DNA of 53,229 bases from JBFIHF01 sp964411125 (GTDB taxonomy: Bacteria; Myxococcota_A; Bradymonadia; Bradymonadales; Bradymonadaceae). Location of the stretch: positions 1-53,229 of the forward strand of contig CAYPJU010000039.1 in assembly GCA_964411125.1 (NCBI GenBank), in the 5' to 3' direction. The notes below the pieces were generated by a model. The model was not told the origin of the DNA, did not search any database, and saw only the letters and a program-made list of their open reading frames with translations. Shown here one piece after another: positions 1 through 7,836 of this stretch (positions within the stretch are counted from its first letter, which is position 1; the number at the start of each line of letters is the position of its first letter). Position numbers and translations under genes: made by a program.

Positions 1-60
1 GAACTTCCACCGCTGGAACTTCCACCGCTGGAACTTCCACCGCTGGAACTTCCACATCTG
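1..60. repeat. 15-bp tandem repeat, four copies
   Basis: The unit GAACTTCCACCGCTG is repeated three times exactly; the fourth copy ends in ATCTG instead of CGCTG. A partial inverted echo (GAAGTTC) follows at 61-67. The array starts at the window edge, so its true length is unknown. From 68 to 182 I see no gene or clear signal other than the ribosome binding site of the next gene. Confidence 0.9.
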
Positions 61-182
61 GAAGTTCATGCCTCTCTGTCAGCATGCATCGCCGGACCGA
101 TGCTCGACCCCAACGGCTTTCTTCCCACGCAACCCACCACCACCGTCCGCATCCCATCGCCGGACCCAACCGGGAGTAGACC

Positions 183-1169
183 ATGGACGTATCGATACTG
201 GAGCTGGGAGGCGTTCGCGAGAACTCGGACCGCCGCGCGGCGTTGACCGAAGCGATCGAACTCGCCAAACACGCCGAGGCGCTGGGCTACAAGCGGTTCT
301 GGGTCGCGGAACACCACAACATGAAGACGGTTACGACCGCCGCGACCTCCGTCGTCATCGGGCAGATCGCAGCAGCGACCGAGACGATCCGGGTCGGCGC
401 CGGCGGCATCATGCTGCCGAACCACTCGCCGTACGTCATCGCCGAGCAGTTCGGCACGCTCGAGACGCTCTTCCCCGGGCGGATCGATCTGGGGCTCGGA
501 CGCGCTCCGGGGACGGACCAGGTGACGCTGGAGGCGCTGCGCCGGTCTCCGGCCGCGTCGAACCACTTCCCGCAGGACGTGCTCGAACTGCAGGCGTGGC
601 TCGGGCCCGTCCACCCCGGGCAGCGGATCGAGGCGGTGCCCGGCTCCGACACCAACGTGCCGCTCTGGATCCTCGGGTCGAGCCTCTTCGGCGCCACGCT
701 CGCCGCCGAGCTCGGCCTGCCCTACGCCTTCGCTTCGCACTTCGCCCCGCAGGCGCTCCTCCCCGCGCTCGCCTCCTACCGCTCGCGGTTCAAGCCGTCG
801 GCGCAGCTCGAGACGCCGTACGCGATGGTCGCGCTCAACGTCGTCGTTGCCGACACGGACGACGAGGCGACGCGCCTCGCGACTTCGATGCAGATCATGT
901 TCACCAACATGCTGCGCGGGCAGCGCGGGCTGTTCCCCGCGCCGATCGACGACATCGACGACTACTGGAGCCCGATGGAGCGCGAGCGCGTCTCGCAGAT
1001 GCTCGCCTACAGCCTCGTCGGAAGCCCCGAGACGGTGCGTGACGAGCTGCGGCGCGTCGTCGACGAGACAGGCGCCGACGAGTTGATCGCGTCGTGCCCG
1101 GTCTACGACTTCGGCGCGCGCAAGCGCTCGCTGGAGCTCTTCGCGGGCATCGCCAGGGAGCAGGGATGA
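183..1169 (+). CDS. LLM-class flavin-dependent oxidoreductase (luciferase-like monooxygenase)
   Basis: The 328-aa product has the layout of the bacterial luciferase-like superfamily, which uses reduced flavin (FMNH2 or F420) in a TIM barrel. Seen: the N-terminal strand followed by the WVAEHHNM segment at residues 40-47, the GGIMLPNHSP segment near 80, a glycine-rich stretch with GRIDLGLGRAPGTD near 100-113, and SYRSRFKPS near residue 200. The length matches the single-chain MsnO8-like group. The ATG is preceded by GGGAG with good spacing. It overlaps the downstream SDR by 4 bp (ATGA), so the two are probably translationally coupled. The substrate cannot be read from the sequence. The protein lacks a signal peptide and should be cytoplasmic. 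Confidence 0.9.
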   Translation: MDVSILELGGVRENSDRRAALTEAIELAKHAEALGYKRFWVAEHHNMKTVTTAATSVVIGQIAAATETIRVGAGGIMLPNHSPYVIAEQFGTLETLFPGRIDLGLGRAPGTDQVTLEALRRSPAASNHFPQDVLELQAWLGPVHPGQRIEAVPGSDTNVPLWILGSSLFGATLAAELGLPYAFASHFAPQALLPALASYRSRFKPSAQLETPYAMVALNVVVADTDDEATRLATSMQIMFTNMLRGQRGLFPAPIDDIDDYWSPMERERVSQMLAYSLVGSPETVRDELRRVVDETGADELIASCPVYDFGARKRSLELFAGIAREQG

Positions 1170-2038
1170 ACGTCGAATCGATGGAGGGAAAGACGGTCGT
1201 CGTCACCGGCGCGAACTCGGGGATCGGCAAGGAGACGGCGGTCGCGCTGGCTGCCGCCGGAGCGACGGTGGTGATGCTGTGCCGAAGCCGCGAACGAGGG
1301 GAGGCGGCGCTCGGCGAGGTGCGGGAGCGTTCGGGGTCCGACCGGGTGCAGCTGATCCTCGCCGACCTCTCGGACCCGGATTCGCTGCGCGAGTTCGACC
1401 GCCAATTCCGCGAGTCCCACGACCGGCTCGACGTGCTGGTCAACAACGCCGGGGTCTACCTGGCCGACAAGCGCACGGACGCGCGTGGGTGGGAGCTCAC
1501 CTGGTCGATCAACCACTTCGGCACGTTTCATTTGACGCAGCTCCTGTACGACCTCCTGGCGAAGTCGGCGCCCGCGCGCGTCATCACGGTGTCGTCGATG
1601 GGGCACCGCATCGGGAAGATCGACTTCGACGACCCTTTCTGCGACCGCCGCAAGTTCCGCGATCTGACCGTCTACGGGTCGACGAAGCTCGCGAACGTCC
1701 TGTTCGCGAAGGAGCTCGCGCGCCGCGCGACCCGACACGGCGTCGAGTCGTTCAGCCTTCACCCCGGGATGATCTCGACGAACCTGACGGGCCGCAACGA
1801 CGGGATGGTCGCGCTGGGTTCGAAGCTCTCGGACCCTTTCCTGTTGTCGCCCGCGAAGGGTGCCGCCACGCAGATCTGGCTCGCCTCTGCGTCCGAACTC
1901 CCCGGCGAATCGGGAAGCTACTACGCAAACCGAAAGCAGCGCCGCGCGTCGCGACGCGCACGCGACCCGGAGCTCGCCGCGCGTCTGTGGGGTTGGTCGC
2001 TCGAGAAGCTGCGGATTGAGGATGCGACGAACGGTTGA
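1166..2038 (+). CDS. SDR family NAD(P)-dependent oxidoreductase
   Basis: The 290-aa protein is a classical short-chain dehydrogenase/reductase. Residues 14-21 give the Rossmann motif TGANSGIG, NNAG follows the fourth strand, the catalytic serine lies in VSSMG, and Tyr170 and Lys174 form the YxxxK pair (YGSTK). The arginine in CRSRERGE after the second strand suggests NADP preference. The pattern is closest to the retinol-dehydrogenase/WW-oxidoreductase-like branch, with SINHFGTFHLTQLL and LHPGMISTNL. The start chosen is the ATG that overlaps the previous stop. An in-frame extension to 1094 would run inside the upstream gene and lacks support. It is probably co-transcribed with the flavin oxidoreductase, so the two may act on related substrates (inference). 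Confidence 0.92.
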   Translation: MNVESMEGKTVVVTGANSGIGKETAVALAAAGATVVMLCRSRERGEAALGEVRERSGSDRVQLILADLSDPDSLREFDRQFRESHDRLDVLVNNAGVYLADKRTDARGWELTWSINHFGTFHLTQLLYDLLAKSAPARVITVSSMGHRIGKIDFDDPFCDRRKFRDLTVYGSTKLANVLFAKELARRATRHGVESFSLHPGMISTNLTGRNDGMVALGSKLSDPFLLSPAKGAATQIWLASASELPGESGSYYANRKQRRASRRARDPELAARLWGWSLEKLRIEDATNG

Positions 2039-2055
2039 CGCGGAATCGGGGAACC

Positions 2056-2074
2056 GGTGCGGGGTGCGGGGTGA
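2056..2074. repeat. short GGGGTGC heptamer array
   Basis: About 2.7 copies of a 7-bp unit (GGTGC, GGGGTGC, GGGGTGA) lie between two convergent genes. The same heptamer forms the long array at 53177-53229. Confidence 0.7.
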
Positions 2075-2084
2075 GCGGTAGGCG

Positions 2085-3734
2085 TCACTCGCCGATCAGC
2101 TCGTACACCGACGACGGATCCCAACCACGCACCATCACGTGCACCGTCGTCGCGGCGGGAAGTTCGACGACGCAGCTCTCGGCCGAGCCGTTACGGAAGG
2201 GGCGGCAGTCGTACAAGCTCTCGGTCGGCTCCTCGCCGATGCGAACGTAGAGGTCGGCGTCGCCGTCTCCGGCGATCTCGAACTTGTAGGTGCCTGCCGG
2301 CAGCGTCGGGGTCGCGTAGCGGTTCTCCTGCCCTGCTTCCACCACGCCGCTCTCGACGAGACCGCCCCACGAGTCGACCGGATCGGTGCCTGCGCCGCCC
2401 GGCACGAAGACGTTGTCGTGCTCGCCCGAGACGATGACGACCTCGTCGTCGTCGATGTCGGCGAAGATCTGCTCGTAGGTGCGCGGTTCGTCGGCCTCGA
2501 GCAGCGCGCGGATGAGCGCCATCGTGCTGTTCGACATCTCGCGGAAGAAGGACGGCATCGCGTTGGTGAGGATGTCGACGTACTTCGTGCCGACGGGGTC
2601 GTCGGGGTTGATCGCGGCGCGCGCGTCGGTGAGCGCCGAATCGACGTAGGCGTAGGTGTCGCAGCCGTTCATGAAGATCATCGAGTACTGCCCCGGCTCC
2701 CAGGCGCCCTTGCTCGCCATCGCGCGGATGTTCGAGCCGAGACCCGCGTGTCCGTTGTAGACGATGAGGTCCGCTCGCGGCGTCAGCTCGGCGTAGCGAC
2801 GGTCGAATTCGACGCCCGCGGTGCGGACGTTGTCGACCAGGAGCGCGACGATTTCGACGGTCTTGCCGTCGCCGAGGTCGGCACGGAACGTCACGTCGGG
2901 GACGTCGACCCCCGGGTTGAGCGGGAGATCGGCCGGCTCGGTCGTTACGTCACCGGTGATCTCGAGCGCGCGGCGCGCTTCGATCAGGAAGCGGTTGTAG
3001 GCGTTGATGCCGGCATCGCCGCTCGTCGCGCCGTCCTTGTACTTGCCGAAGACCGCGACGACCTGGAGCGCGTCGTCTTCCCAGACCTTGTGGTACTCGG
3101 GGTACTTGCCCGTCGTGTTCACCTCGCTGATCGAGGCGGTGACCGGGATCCGCACGACGTCTTCGTCGGCGAGGTCGCAGCGCGAGGAGTTGGGCCGGTA
3201 GTAGTACCACATGCTGCCGGCGTCGACGTCGTGAGCGCCGTAGTCCACACAGGAGTGCGAGTACTTCTCGGTGAACTCTTCGAGCCCGGTGAAGTCCGCA
3301 CGTTTCGGCATGATCAGTTCGTATTCGGTGATCGGGTCGTCTTTGTCGCCCCACGCCACCAGCAGCTCGGCGCTGTAGGTGATGCGCGTCAGCCCGTCGA
3401 CCGACTCCGTCTGGATGTTCGAGAGCGTGAGCTTGTTGAGGTCGCCGACCGAGTTGTCACCATTGAGGTGCCCGATCGTGTAGAGCATCTGGTCTTCGAT
3501 CGTCGACTTCGGGTTGAACGTCGAGGTCGTGTAGAGCTCGCCGTCGAAGCGGAAGTCGAGGAAGACGGCCTCGGCGCTCGCGTCCCCCTTGTCGTCGAGC
3601 ACCTTCACGTAGCCCGACTTGTCCGTCGACTGCGTGTCAGTGCCATCGTCGGGCGTCGTCGTCGGCTCGCCGCAGGCGACGAGACCGAGGAGGGGGAGGA
3701 GGGGGAGGAAGGTGGCGGCGTGTCGGAAGTTCAT
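2085..3734 (-). CDS. lipoprotein with clan CD protease-like His/Cys motifs and a C-terminal PPC-like domain
   Basis: The 549-aa product begins with a lipoprotein signal (LVAC, Cys21) and a short acidic/Thr linker, so it should be membrane-anchored. The middle carries two hydrophobic strands ending in a possible catalytic dyad: LIVYNGHAGLG with His329, and SMIFMNGCDTY with Cys358. This hydrophobic-strand plus HG and hydrophobic-strand plus Cys pattern is typical of clan CD peptidases (caspase, gingipain, CHAT). The last ~85 residues (YKFEIAGDGDADLYVRIG, then a Cys pair) look like a bacterial pre-peptidase C-terminal (PPC) domain, often found on secreted proteases. The upstream 200 residues are not recognised. 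GGAGAGAG precedes the ATG. Protease activity is my inference; a non-enzymatic role is possible. Confidence 0.75.
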   Translation of the reverse strand: MNFRHAATFLPLLPLLGLVACGEPTTTPDDGTDTQSTDKSGYVKVLDDKGDASAEAVFLDFRFDGELYTTSTFNPKSTIEDQMLYTIGHLNGDNSVGDLNKLTLSNIQTESVDGLTRITYSAELLVAWGDKDDPITEYELIMPKRADFTGLEEFTEKYSHSCVDYGAHDVDAGSMWYYYRPNSSRCDLADEDVVRIPVTASISEVNTTGKYPEYHKVWEDDALQVVAVFGKYKDGATSGDAGINAYNRFLIEARRALEITGDVTTEPADLPLNPGVDVPDVTFRADLGDGKTVEIVALLVDNVRTAGVEFDRRYAELTPRADLIVYNGHAGLGSNIRAMASKGAWEPGQYSMIFMNGCDTYAYVDSALTDARAAINPDDPVGTKYVDILTNAMPSFFREMSNSTMALIRALLEADEPRTYEQIFADIDDDEVVIVSGEHDNVFVPGGAGTDPVDSWGGLVESGVVEAGQENRYATPTLPAGTYKFEIAGDGDADLYVRIGEEPTESLYDCRPFRNGSAESCVVELPAATTVHVMVRGWDPSSVYELIGE

Positions 3735-3965
3735 GTGGGCTCTCTCCGAAGGTTCGAATACACCCTACTCCTAGCACGTCACGTGCCACCCGAAATCGTT
3801 CGTTTTGCGTCGGTTTTGGCGGTTTCTGGACGAAGATCGGCAACTCGTCCTTCCATCTCAGTGGCGAGGTTGCCACACCGAGGCGGGGGGAACCTCCGGT
3901 GGCGGTGTGGGCAGCGGGCGCGTGCCGGTGGACGGGCGCTCACACGCGAGGCATGATGCCGCGCA

Positions 3966-4745
3966 GTGTTGCGTTCATTCGCCATCTTCCTCTGCACGAT
4001 CACGGCCTCGGCGGCCGTCGCGCAGACGCCTCCCCCGCCGGATCCGGTCTACCGGGAGACGGGCTTCGTGACCCGTTGGCCCGGCTACCCGTACAAGGAG
4101 CGCCGAAACGTCGCGGCGATCGACGTCGGCATCGTCACGTCCGGGCGCTCGCCGCTGACCTACGACGGTGGGGCTCCGTTCTTCTATCTCAACACTGCTG
4201 GCACCTACACGGGGCGCTACGTGCAGGCCGAGGGGCGGACGATGCTCGCCCCGCTGGTGATCGACGCGCTCCTCGGCATCGGAATGCTGAACCTGAACCT
4301 CGCACAGTCGGACGACTTTCCGCCGTTCGTGCAGGCGATGAACGCGCGAGGGTCCCGCGGGGTGTGGGAGCTCTTCCACGGCAAGGCGGGCTTCGTCTTC
4401 GGGGCGACGGAACGCACCTCGTGGATGTACGCGCTGCATCTGCACGGGACGTTCTTCGGTGCGCCGATCGGAGCCTTGCCGGGCTTCGCACTCGGCGTCG
4501 GCGCGGCGCTCTCGCACAACTGGATCGATCCGCTCTGGGACCTCACGATCTCGTTCTACGGCGGTCCCGAGTTCGGCAGCTACCAGGGGTACGCGGGCTT
4601 CGAGGCGATCTGGCGGCGCGCGATGGCGAGGCACTTCGGCTATTACGTACGCTACAACACCAACCTGCACGTGAACGCCATCGACTTCGCGCTGCGGCCC
4701 GCCGGCTACCTCGAGGTCGGATTCACCTTCAGCAACTTCGAATGA
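3966..4745 (+). CDS. exported protein of unknown function, possibly beta-rich membrane protein
   Basis: The 259-aa product starts at GTG (3966) or TTG (3969) and has a signal peptide with a likely cut after AVAQ (about residue 20). The rest alternates aromatic and glycine residues (FYGGPEFGSYQGYAGFE, ALRPAGYLEVGFTF), as in periplasmic or outer-membrane beta-rich proteins. Two longer hydrophobic stretches (APLVIDALLGIGMLNL and GAPIGALPGFALGVGAAL) could instead be membrane helices. I do not recognise the family. Its stop overlaps the next lipoprotein start by 4 bp, so the pair is likely one operon and may share a location in the envelope. Positions 3735-3965 upstream hold no gene that I can support. 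Confidence 0.7.
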   Translation: MLRSFAIFLCTITASAAVAQTPPPPDPVYRETGFVTRWPGYPYKERRNVAAIDVGIVTSGRSPLTYDGGAPFFYLNTAGTYTGRYVQAEGRTMLAPLVIDALLGIGMLNLNLAQSDDFPPFVQAMNARGSRGVWELFHGKAGFVFGATERTSWMYALHLHGTFFGAPIGALPGFALGVGAALSHNWIDPLWDLTISFYGGPEFGSYQGYAGFEAIWRRAMARHFGYYVRYNTNLHVNAIDFALRPAGYLEVGFTFSNFE

Positions 4746-5437
4746 AACGCTCTCTGCTCGTCACCGCACTCCTCTTCGTCGGCTGCACCCCTGCGCCCGA
4801 CGATGACGACGAGCCGCCGGACACTTCGGTCGTCGCCCCGGCGGTCGCGACGCTCACGCGGGCGCAGTGCGAGAAGATGTTCGAATGCTGCGGAGCCGGC
4901 GAGCTCGAGTCGCTCTTCGCCGGGGAGGTCACCGACGTCGAGACGTGCATCTCCGCCCTCGACACCCAGGCTCAGGCGTTCCTCGTCCCCGCGCTCGAGG
5001 AGGCGGTGTCGAACGAGACGGCCACGGTGTCGTCGGAGGCGGCGGGCGCGTGCGCCGAAGCGCTGCCGGCAGCGGACTGCTCCGACTTCCGCCCCGCCAC
5101 GAGCCTCACCCTGCTCGAGGGCAGTTGCGCGGACGTCGTCGAACCGCGACTGACGCTGAGCGGATTCTGTAGCGACGACTTCCAGTGCGACACCCGCTTC
5201 TGTTCGGTCCCGCCCGGCGAGGTCGAGGGTTCGTGCAAGAATCCCCCGGTCGAGGGAGAGGCGTGCCTGAACGACCGCTGTGCTCCCGGCTTTTACTGCG
5301 CAGCGGACGGCACATGCGCGCCGCTCCTCGACGACGGCGAAGCGTGCGCGCGCTCGGCCGATTGCGCCAGCGGCGACTGCGCCGCGAACGGAGCGGGGAT
5401 GATGGCGTGCACGGCCGTCGAGCCGATCTGTCGGTAG
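4742..5437 (+). CDS. Cys-rich lipoprotein
   Basis: The 231-aa product starts MKRSLLVTALLFVGC, with lipobox FVGC and Cys15, followed by an acidic linker. The N-terminal half holds paired cysteines (CEKMFECCG, ETCIS, GACAE, ADCSDF). The C-terminal half has short spaced repeats of the type CxxDFQCDTRFCS, CAPGFYCAADGTC and CARSADCASGDC. Such Dickkopf-like Cys repeats are common on myxobacterial surface lipoproteins and would form disulfides outside the cytoplasm. The ATG overlaps the preceding stop (ATGA), indicating coupling. An imperfect hairpin lies just after the stop (5459-5478) but lacks a T-tract. The specific function is unknown. Confidence 0.8.
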   Translation: MKRSLLVTALLFVGCTPAPDDDDEPPDTSVVAPAVATLTRAQCEKMFECCGAGELESLFAGEVTDVETCISALDTQAQAFLVPALEEAVSNETATVSSEAAGACAEALPAADCSDFRPATSLTLLEGSCADVVEPRLTLSGFCSDDFQCDTRFCSVPPGEVEGSCKNPPVEGEACLNDRCAPGFYCAADGTCAPLLDDGEACARSADCASGDCAANGAGMMACTAVEPICR

Positions 5438-5573
5438 CCCCTACAAACCCCGTCGCCTCCCGGGTTCCAAACCTCGGGAAGCTCTCGGAGACGAGCCGTG
5501 TTCTAGCCTCGACGAAAACTCACGTGCCGCGCATGTCGTGGTAGAATGGGTTCGCAAGGTAGAGGAGCACCCG

Positions 5574-5951
5574 ATGAAAGAGATTTTGGAAGCCGCCGGA
5601 AAGTCCTTCTTCCGCGAGCTGAGCGAACACGTCGCCAAAAAGGCGAGCGAGACGCTCGTGGTCGAGACCACCAAGGCGATGGTGGAGGTCGTGAAGCGAC
5701 GGATCATCCGGCGTGACGAGTTCGACTTCGCCGAGTGGAAGAAGGAAGCCCAGCCCGAAAAGCCGAAGACGAAAGGTAAAGAGGCCGGCGAGAAGGCGAA
5801 GGCCGAGGACGGCGAAAAAGAAGACCCGAAAGACGCCACGCCCGGGACGGACGAAAGCTCCGAGGAAGGCGAGGGGAAGGCGCCCGACGAGGGTTCGGAC
5901 GATTCCGACGAAGAAGCGAAAGAGCCGGAGCGAGGGGACGGCGAGAAGTGA
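5574..5951 (+). CDS. small protein with N-terminal amphipathic helix and highly charged tail
   Basis: The 125-aa product has an N-terminal helical part (residues 1-45, with EILEAAGKSFFRELSEHVA and a basic VVKRRIIRR end). A low-complexity tail of Glu, Asp, Lys, Ser and Pro follows and is surely disordered. There is no signal peptide. I chose the ATG at 5574 because AGAGGAG sits six bases upstream; an earlier GTG at 5538 has no such site. The stop overlaps the next gene's GTG by 4 bp. I do not recognise a family. The amphipathic helix could bind a membrane or granule surface, but that is a guess. Confidence 0.7.
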   Translation: MKEILEAAGKSFFRELSEHVAKKASETLVVETTKAMVEVVKRRIIRRDEFDFAEWKKEAQPEKPKTKGKEAGEKAKAEDGEKEDPKDATPGTDESSEEGEGKAPDEGSDDSDEEAKEPERGDGEK

Positions 5952-6610
5952 GACCGACCCGGGCCGCCGCTGGAATCGGGGTCGTCGCGGTGTGCGCCGT
6001 CGCGTTCTTCGCGTTCCTGCGCGGCGAGTCCGAGCCCGACGACGACTTTCGACCGTACGACCCACCCGCCGAGGCGGGTGGACCGACGGCCGAGATCGAG
6101 CCGAGCTCCGCGCCGCCGCGAGGCTCTACCGAACCTCCGCGGCCACCACCGGACGCGCCGGCCGCCCAGGCCCCCGAACCGGAGCCCTCCCCCGAAGAAC
6201 CCCACGACATCATGAACCGCACGGGCCCGGGACCCGACGGCTTCGAGGAAGAGGCGCCCACGGCCCCCGGCCCCAGAGGACACGTGGCGAAAGAACATGT
6301 TCGTGAGGCGATCTCGGAAGTGAAGCCGCTCCTGAAGGCGTGCTACGAGGAGACCCTGAAGGATTTCCCCGACGCTCGAGGCCGGGTCACGCTCTCCTTC
6401 CGCGTCATCGCCGAAGACGACGAAGGCCGCGTCGAGCTCAGCGAGGTCGACGAGGAGAACACCAGCCTCTTCGACAACCGCCTGCACGACTGCCTGTCCG
6501 AGACGATCGCGGAGGCGAAGTTCCCAGCGCCGGGCGGAGGGGGTACCGTTTCGGTGACGTACCCCTTCAATTTCGCAACCGACGCCGAACCCGAACCGGG
6601 CGAAGAATGA
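5948..6610 (+). CDS. AgmX/PglI C-terminal domain protein (TonB-like architecture)
   Basis: The 220-aa product has one N-terminal membrane segment (about 9-25), a Pro/Glu-rich periplasmic linker (30-95), and a C-terminal domain of about 100 residues. The domain shows the family hallmarks: VKPLLKACYEETLK with the conserved CY, a GRVTLSFRV strand, a second cysteine in LHDCLSETI, and the closing TVSVTYPFNF. This matches the AgmX/PglI C-terminal domain found in Myxococcota gliding-associated and other envelope proteins, which resembles TonB/TolA ends. It starts with GTG overlapping the previous stop and overlaps the next start by 4 bp. A paralogous domain occurs at 15950-17173. Confidence 0.85.
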   Translation: MRPTRAAAGIGVVAVCAVAFFAFLRGESEPDDDFRPYDPPAEAGGPTAEIEPSSAPPRGSTEPPRPPPDAPAAQAPEPEPSPEEPHDIMNRTGPGPDGFEEEAPTAPGPRGHVAKEHVREAISEVKPLLKACYEETLKDFPDARGRVTLSFRVIAEDDEGRVELSEVDEENTSLFDNRLHDCLSETIAEAKFPAPGGGGTVSVTYPFNFATDAEPEPGEE

Positions 6611-7578
6611 ACGAGAACGTGGTGTACGCGAACAACCGGGACGGTTGGTCGCTCGAGCTCCGGCAGTACACGGATCCCGAGGCCTTCGACGCGTCGAAGC
6701 GCCCGATCTTGATGATCCCGGGCTACTGCATGAACACTTTCATCCTCAACTTCCACCCGAGCGGCGACAGTATGGTGCGCTACTTCGCGCGCCGCGGGTA
6801 CGAGGTGTGGACCGCCAACCTCCGCGGCCAGGGGGGATCGAGACGGCTCGCGGGCTCCCGACGCTTCGGGTTTCGCGAGATTGCGCTCATCGACATCCCG
6901 ATCGTGCTCGAGACGATCTCGCGCCGAAAGCTCAGCGAGCCCGACACCGTCGACGCGATCGGATGCTCGCTCGGCGCGACGTTCCTCTACGGCTACCTGG
7001 CGCACCACCTGCACGACCATCCGCTCGGGACGATGGTCTCGCTGGGGGGACCGCTCCGCTGGGTCGAAGCGGCGACCCTGCTGCAGGTCGCGTTCGCCTC
7101 GGCACAGATCGCGGGCATCGTCCACGTCCCCAAGACACGGGCGATGGCGCGGCGGCTTCTGCCGATCGCTCGCAAGGTCCCCGTGGTTCTCTCGATGTAC
7201 ATGAACACGGACCACATCGATCTCGATCACTCCGACGAGCTCGTGAAGACCGTCGACGACCCGGTCCCCTACCTCAACCGCCAGATCTCGCGATGGATCC
7301 GAGCGAAGGATCTCTACGTCGGGAACGTGAACGTCACGAAGGCGATGCGACACGTCACGATCCCTTACCTCTCGGTCGCGGCGAACAAGGACGGGATCGT
7401 CCCACCGGCGACGGCGATGTCGGCGGTCGACTGGATGGGTTCCGACGACGTCGAGCGCCTCTTCGTGGGCGACTCCGACAACTGGTTCGCGCACGCCGAC
7501 CTCTTCATCAACGACGAGGCCGAAGAGCGCGTCTTCCAGCCGCTTGCCGACTGGCTCGACGCCCACCAGCCTGGGTGA
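6607..7578 (+). CDS. alpha/beta-fold hydrolase
   Basis: The 323-aa protein has a nucleophile elbow IGCSLGAT with Ser121, a likely acid Asp262 (ANKDGIVPP) and a late histidine His296 (WFAHADLF), all in canonical order. The N-terminal LMIPGYCMNTFIL segment supplies the oxyanion region, and YEVWTANLRGQGGS follows. There is no signal peptide. The layout resembles the lipase/PHA-synthase-like branch of soluble or peripherally membrane-bound hydrolases; the substrate is unknown. ATG overlaps the AgmX-domain gene stop by 4 bp, making it the last of a tightly coupled three-gene operon. The stop codon lies inside the first unit of a heptamer repeat array. Confidence 0.85.
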   Translation: MNENVVYANNRDGWSLELRQYTDPEAFDASKRPILMIPGYCMNTFILNFHPSGDSMVRYFARRGYEVWTANLRGQGGSRRLAGSRRFGFREIALIDIPIVLETISRRKLSEPDTVDAIGCSLGATFLYGYLAHHLHDHPLGTMVSLGGPLRWVEAATLLQVAFASAQIAGIVHVPKTRAMARRLLPIARKVPVVLSMYMNTDHIDLDHSDELVKTVDDPVPYLNRQISRWIRAKDLYVGNVNVTKAMRHVTIPYLSVAANKDGIVPPATAMSAVDWMGSDDVERLFVGDSDNWFAHADLFINDEAEERVFQPLADWLDAHQPG

Positions 7579-7665
7579 GGCGTGAGGGGTGAGGTGTGAG
7601 GTGTGAAGCGTGAGGCTCGGTGAGCGGGCGTCTCGCCCGGCTCCCTCGACGGTGAGGCGTGAGGC
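7575..7665. repeat. GTGAGGC-type heptamer array (two blocks)
   Basis: Six consecutive 7-bp units run in perfect phase from 7575 to 7616 (GTGAGGC, GTGAGGG, GTGAGGT, GTGAGGT, GTGAAGC, GTGAGGC). Two further exact GTGAGGC units lie at 7652-7665. The hydrolase stop codon is part of the first unit. Between the blocks, 7622-7643 can fold into an imperfect GC-rich hairpin (GAGCGGGC against GCCCGGCTC). Confidence 0.9.
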
Positions 7666-7678
7666 GTTCCACGGACTG

Positions 7679-7830
7679 GGGACGACGCAATCCGGTAAGA
7701 GAAAAACCTTAAAACTCAACAACCTGCACGAACGTTCGATTTCTTCTGAGTTTCGTTTGATGAAACCGAACGCTTTTCTCTGAAGGTTCCCCGAGGGGTT
7801 CGGGTCCCAGCGACCGAACCCAACAAGGAG
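7679..7830 (+). promoter_or_regulatory. A/T-richer structured leader upstream of the beta-helix lipoprotein
   Basis: This stretch is clearly richer in A and T than its surroundings. It holds the palindrome CGAACGTTCG near 7730, an imperfect hairpin with arms TTTCGTTT and AAACCGAA, and a second hairpin at 7796-7820 (GGGTTCGGGTC against GACCGAACCC). It ends in a strong AAGGAG ribosome binding site at 7825-7830. It probably contains the promoter and a structured 5' leader. I do not recognise a known riboswitch. Confidence 0.45.
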
Positions 7831-7836
7831 AACCAC

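Noticed and set aside
2139..3956. 605-aa open frame on the plus strand
   Set aside because: It mirrors the lipoprotein at 2085-3734 in the opposite strand and has the Arg/Val/Asp bias of an antisense frame with no motif.
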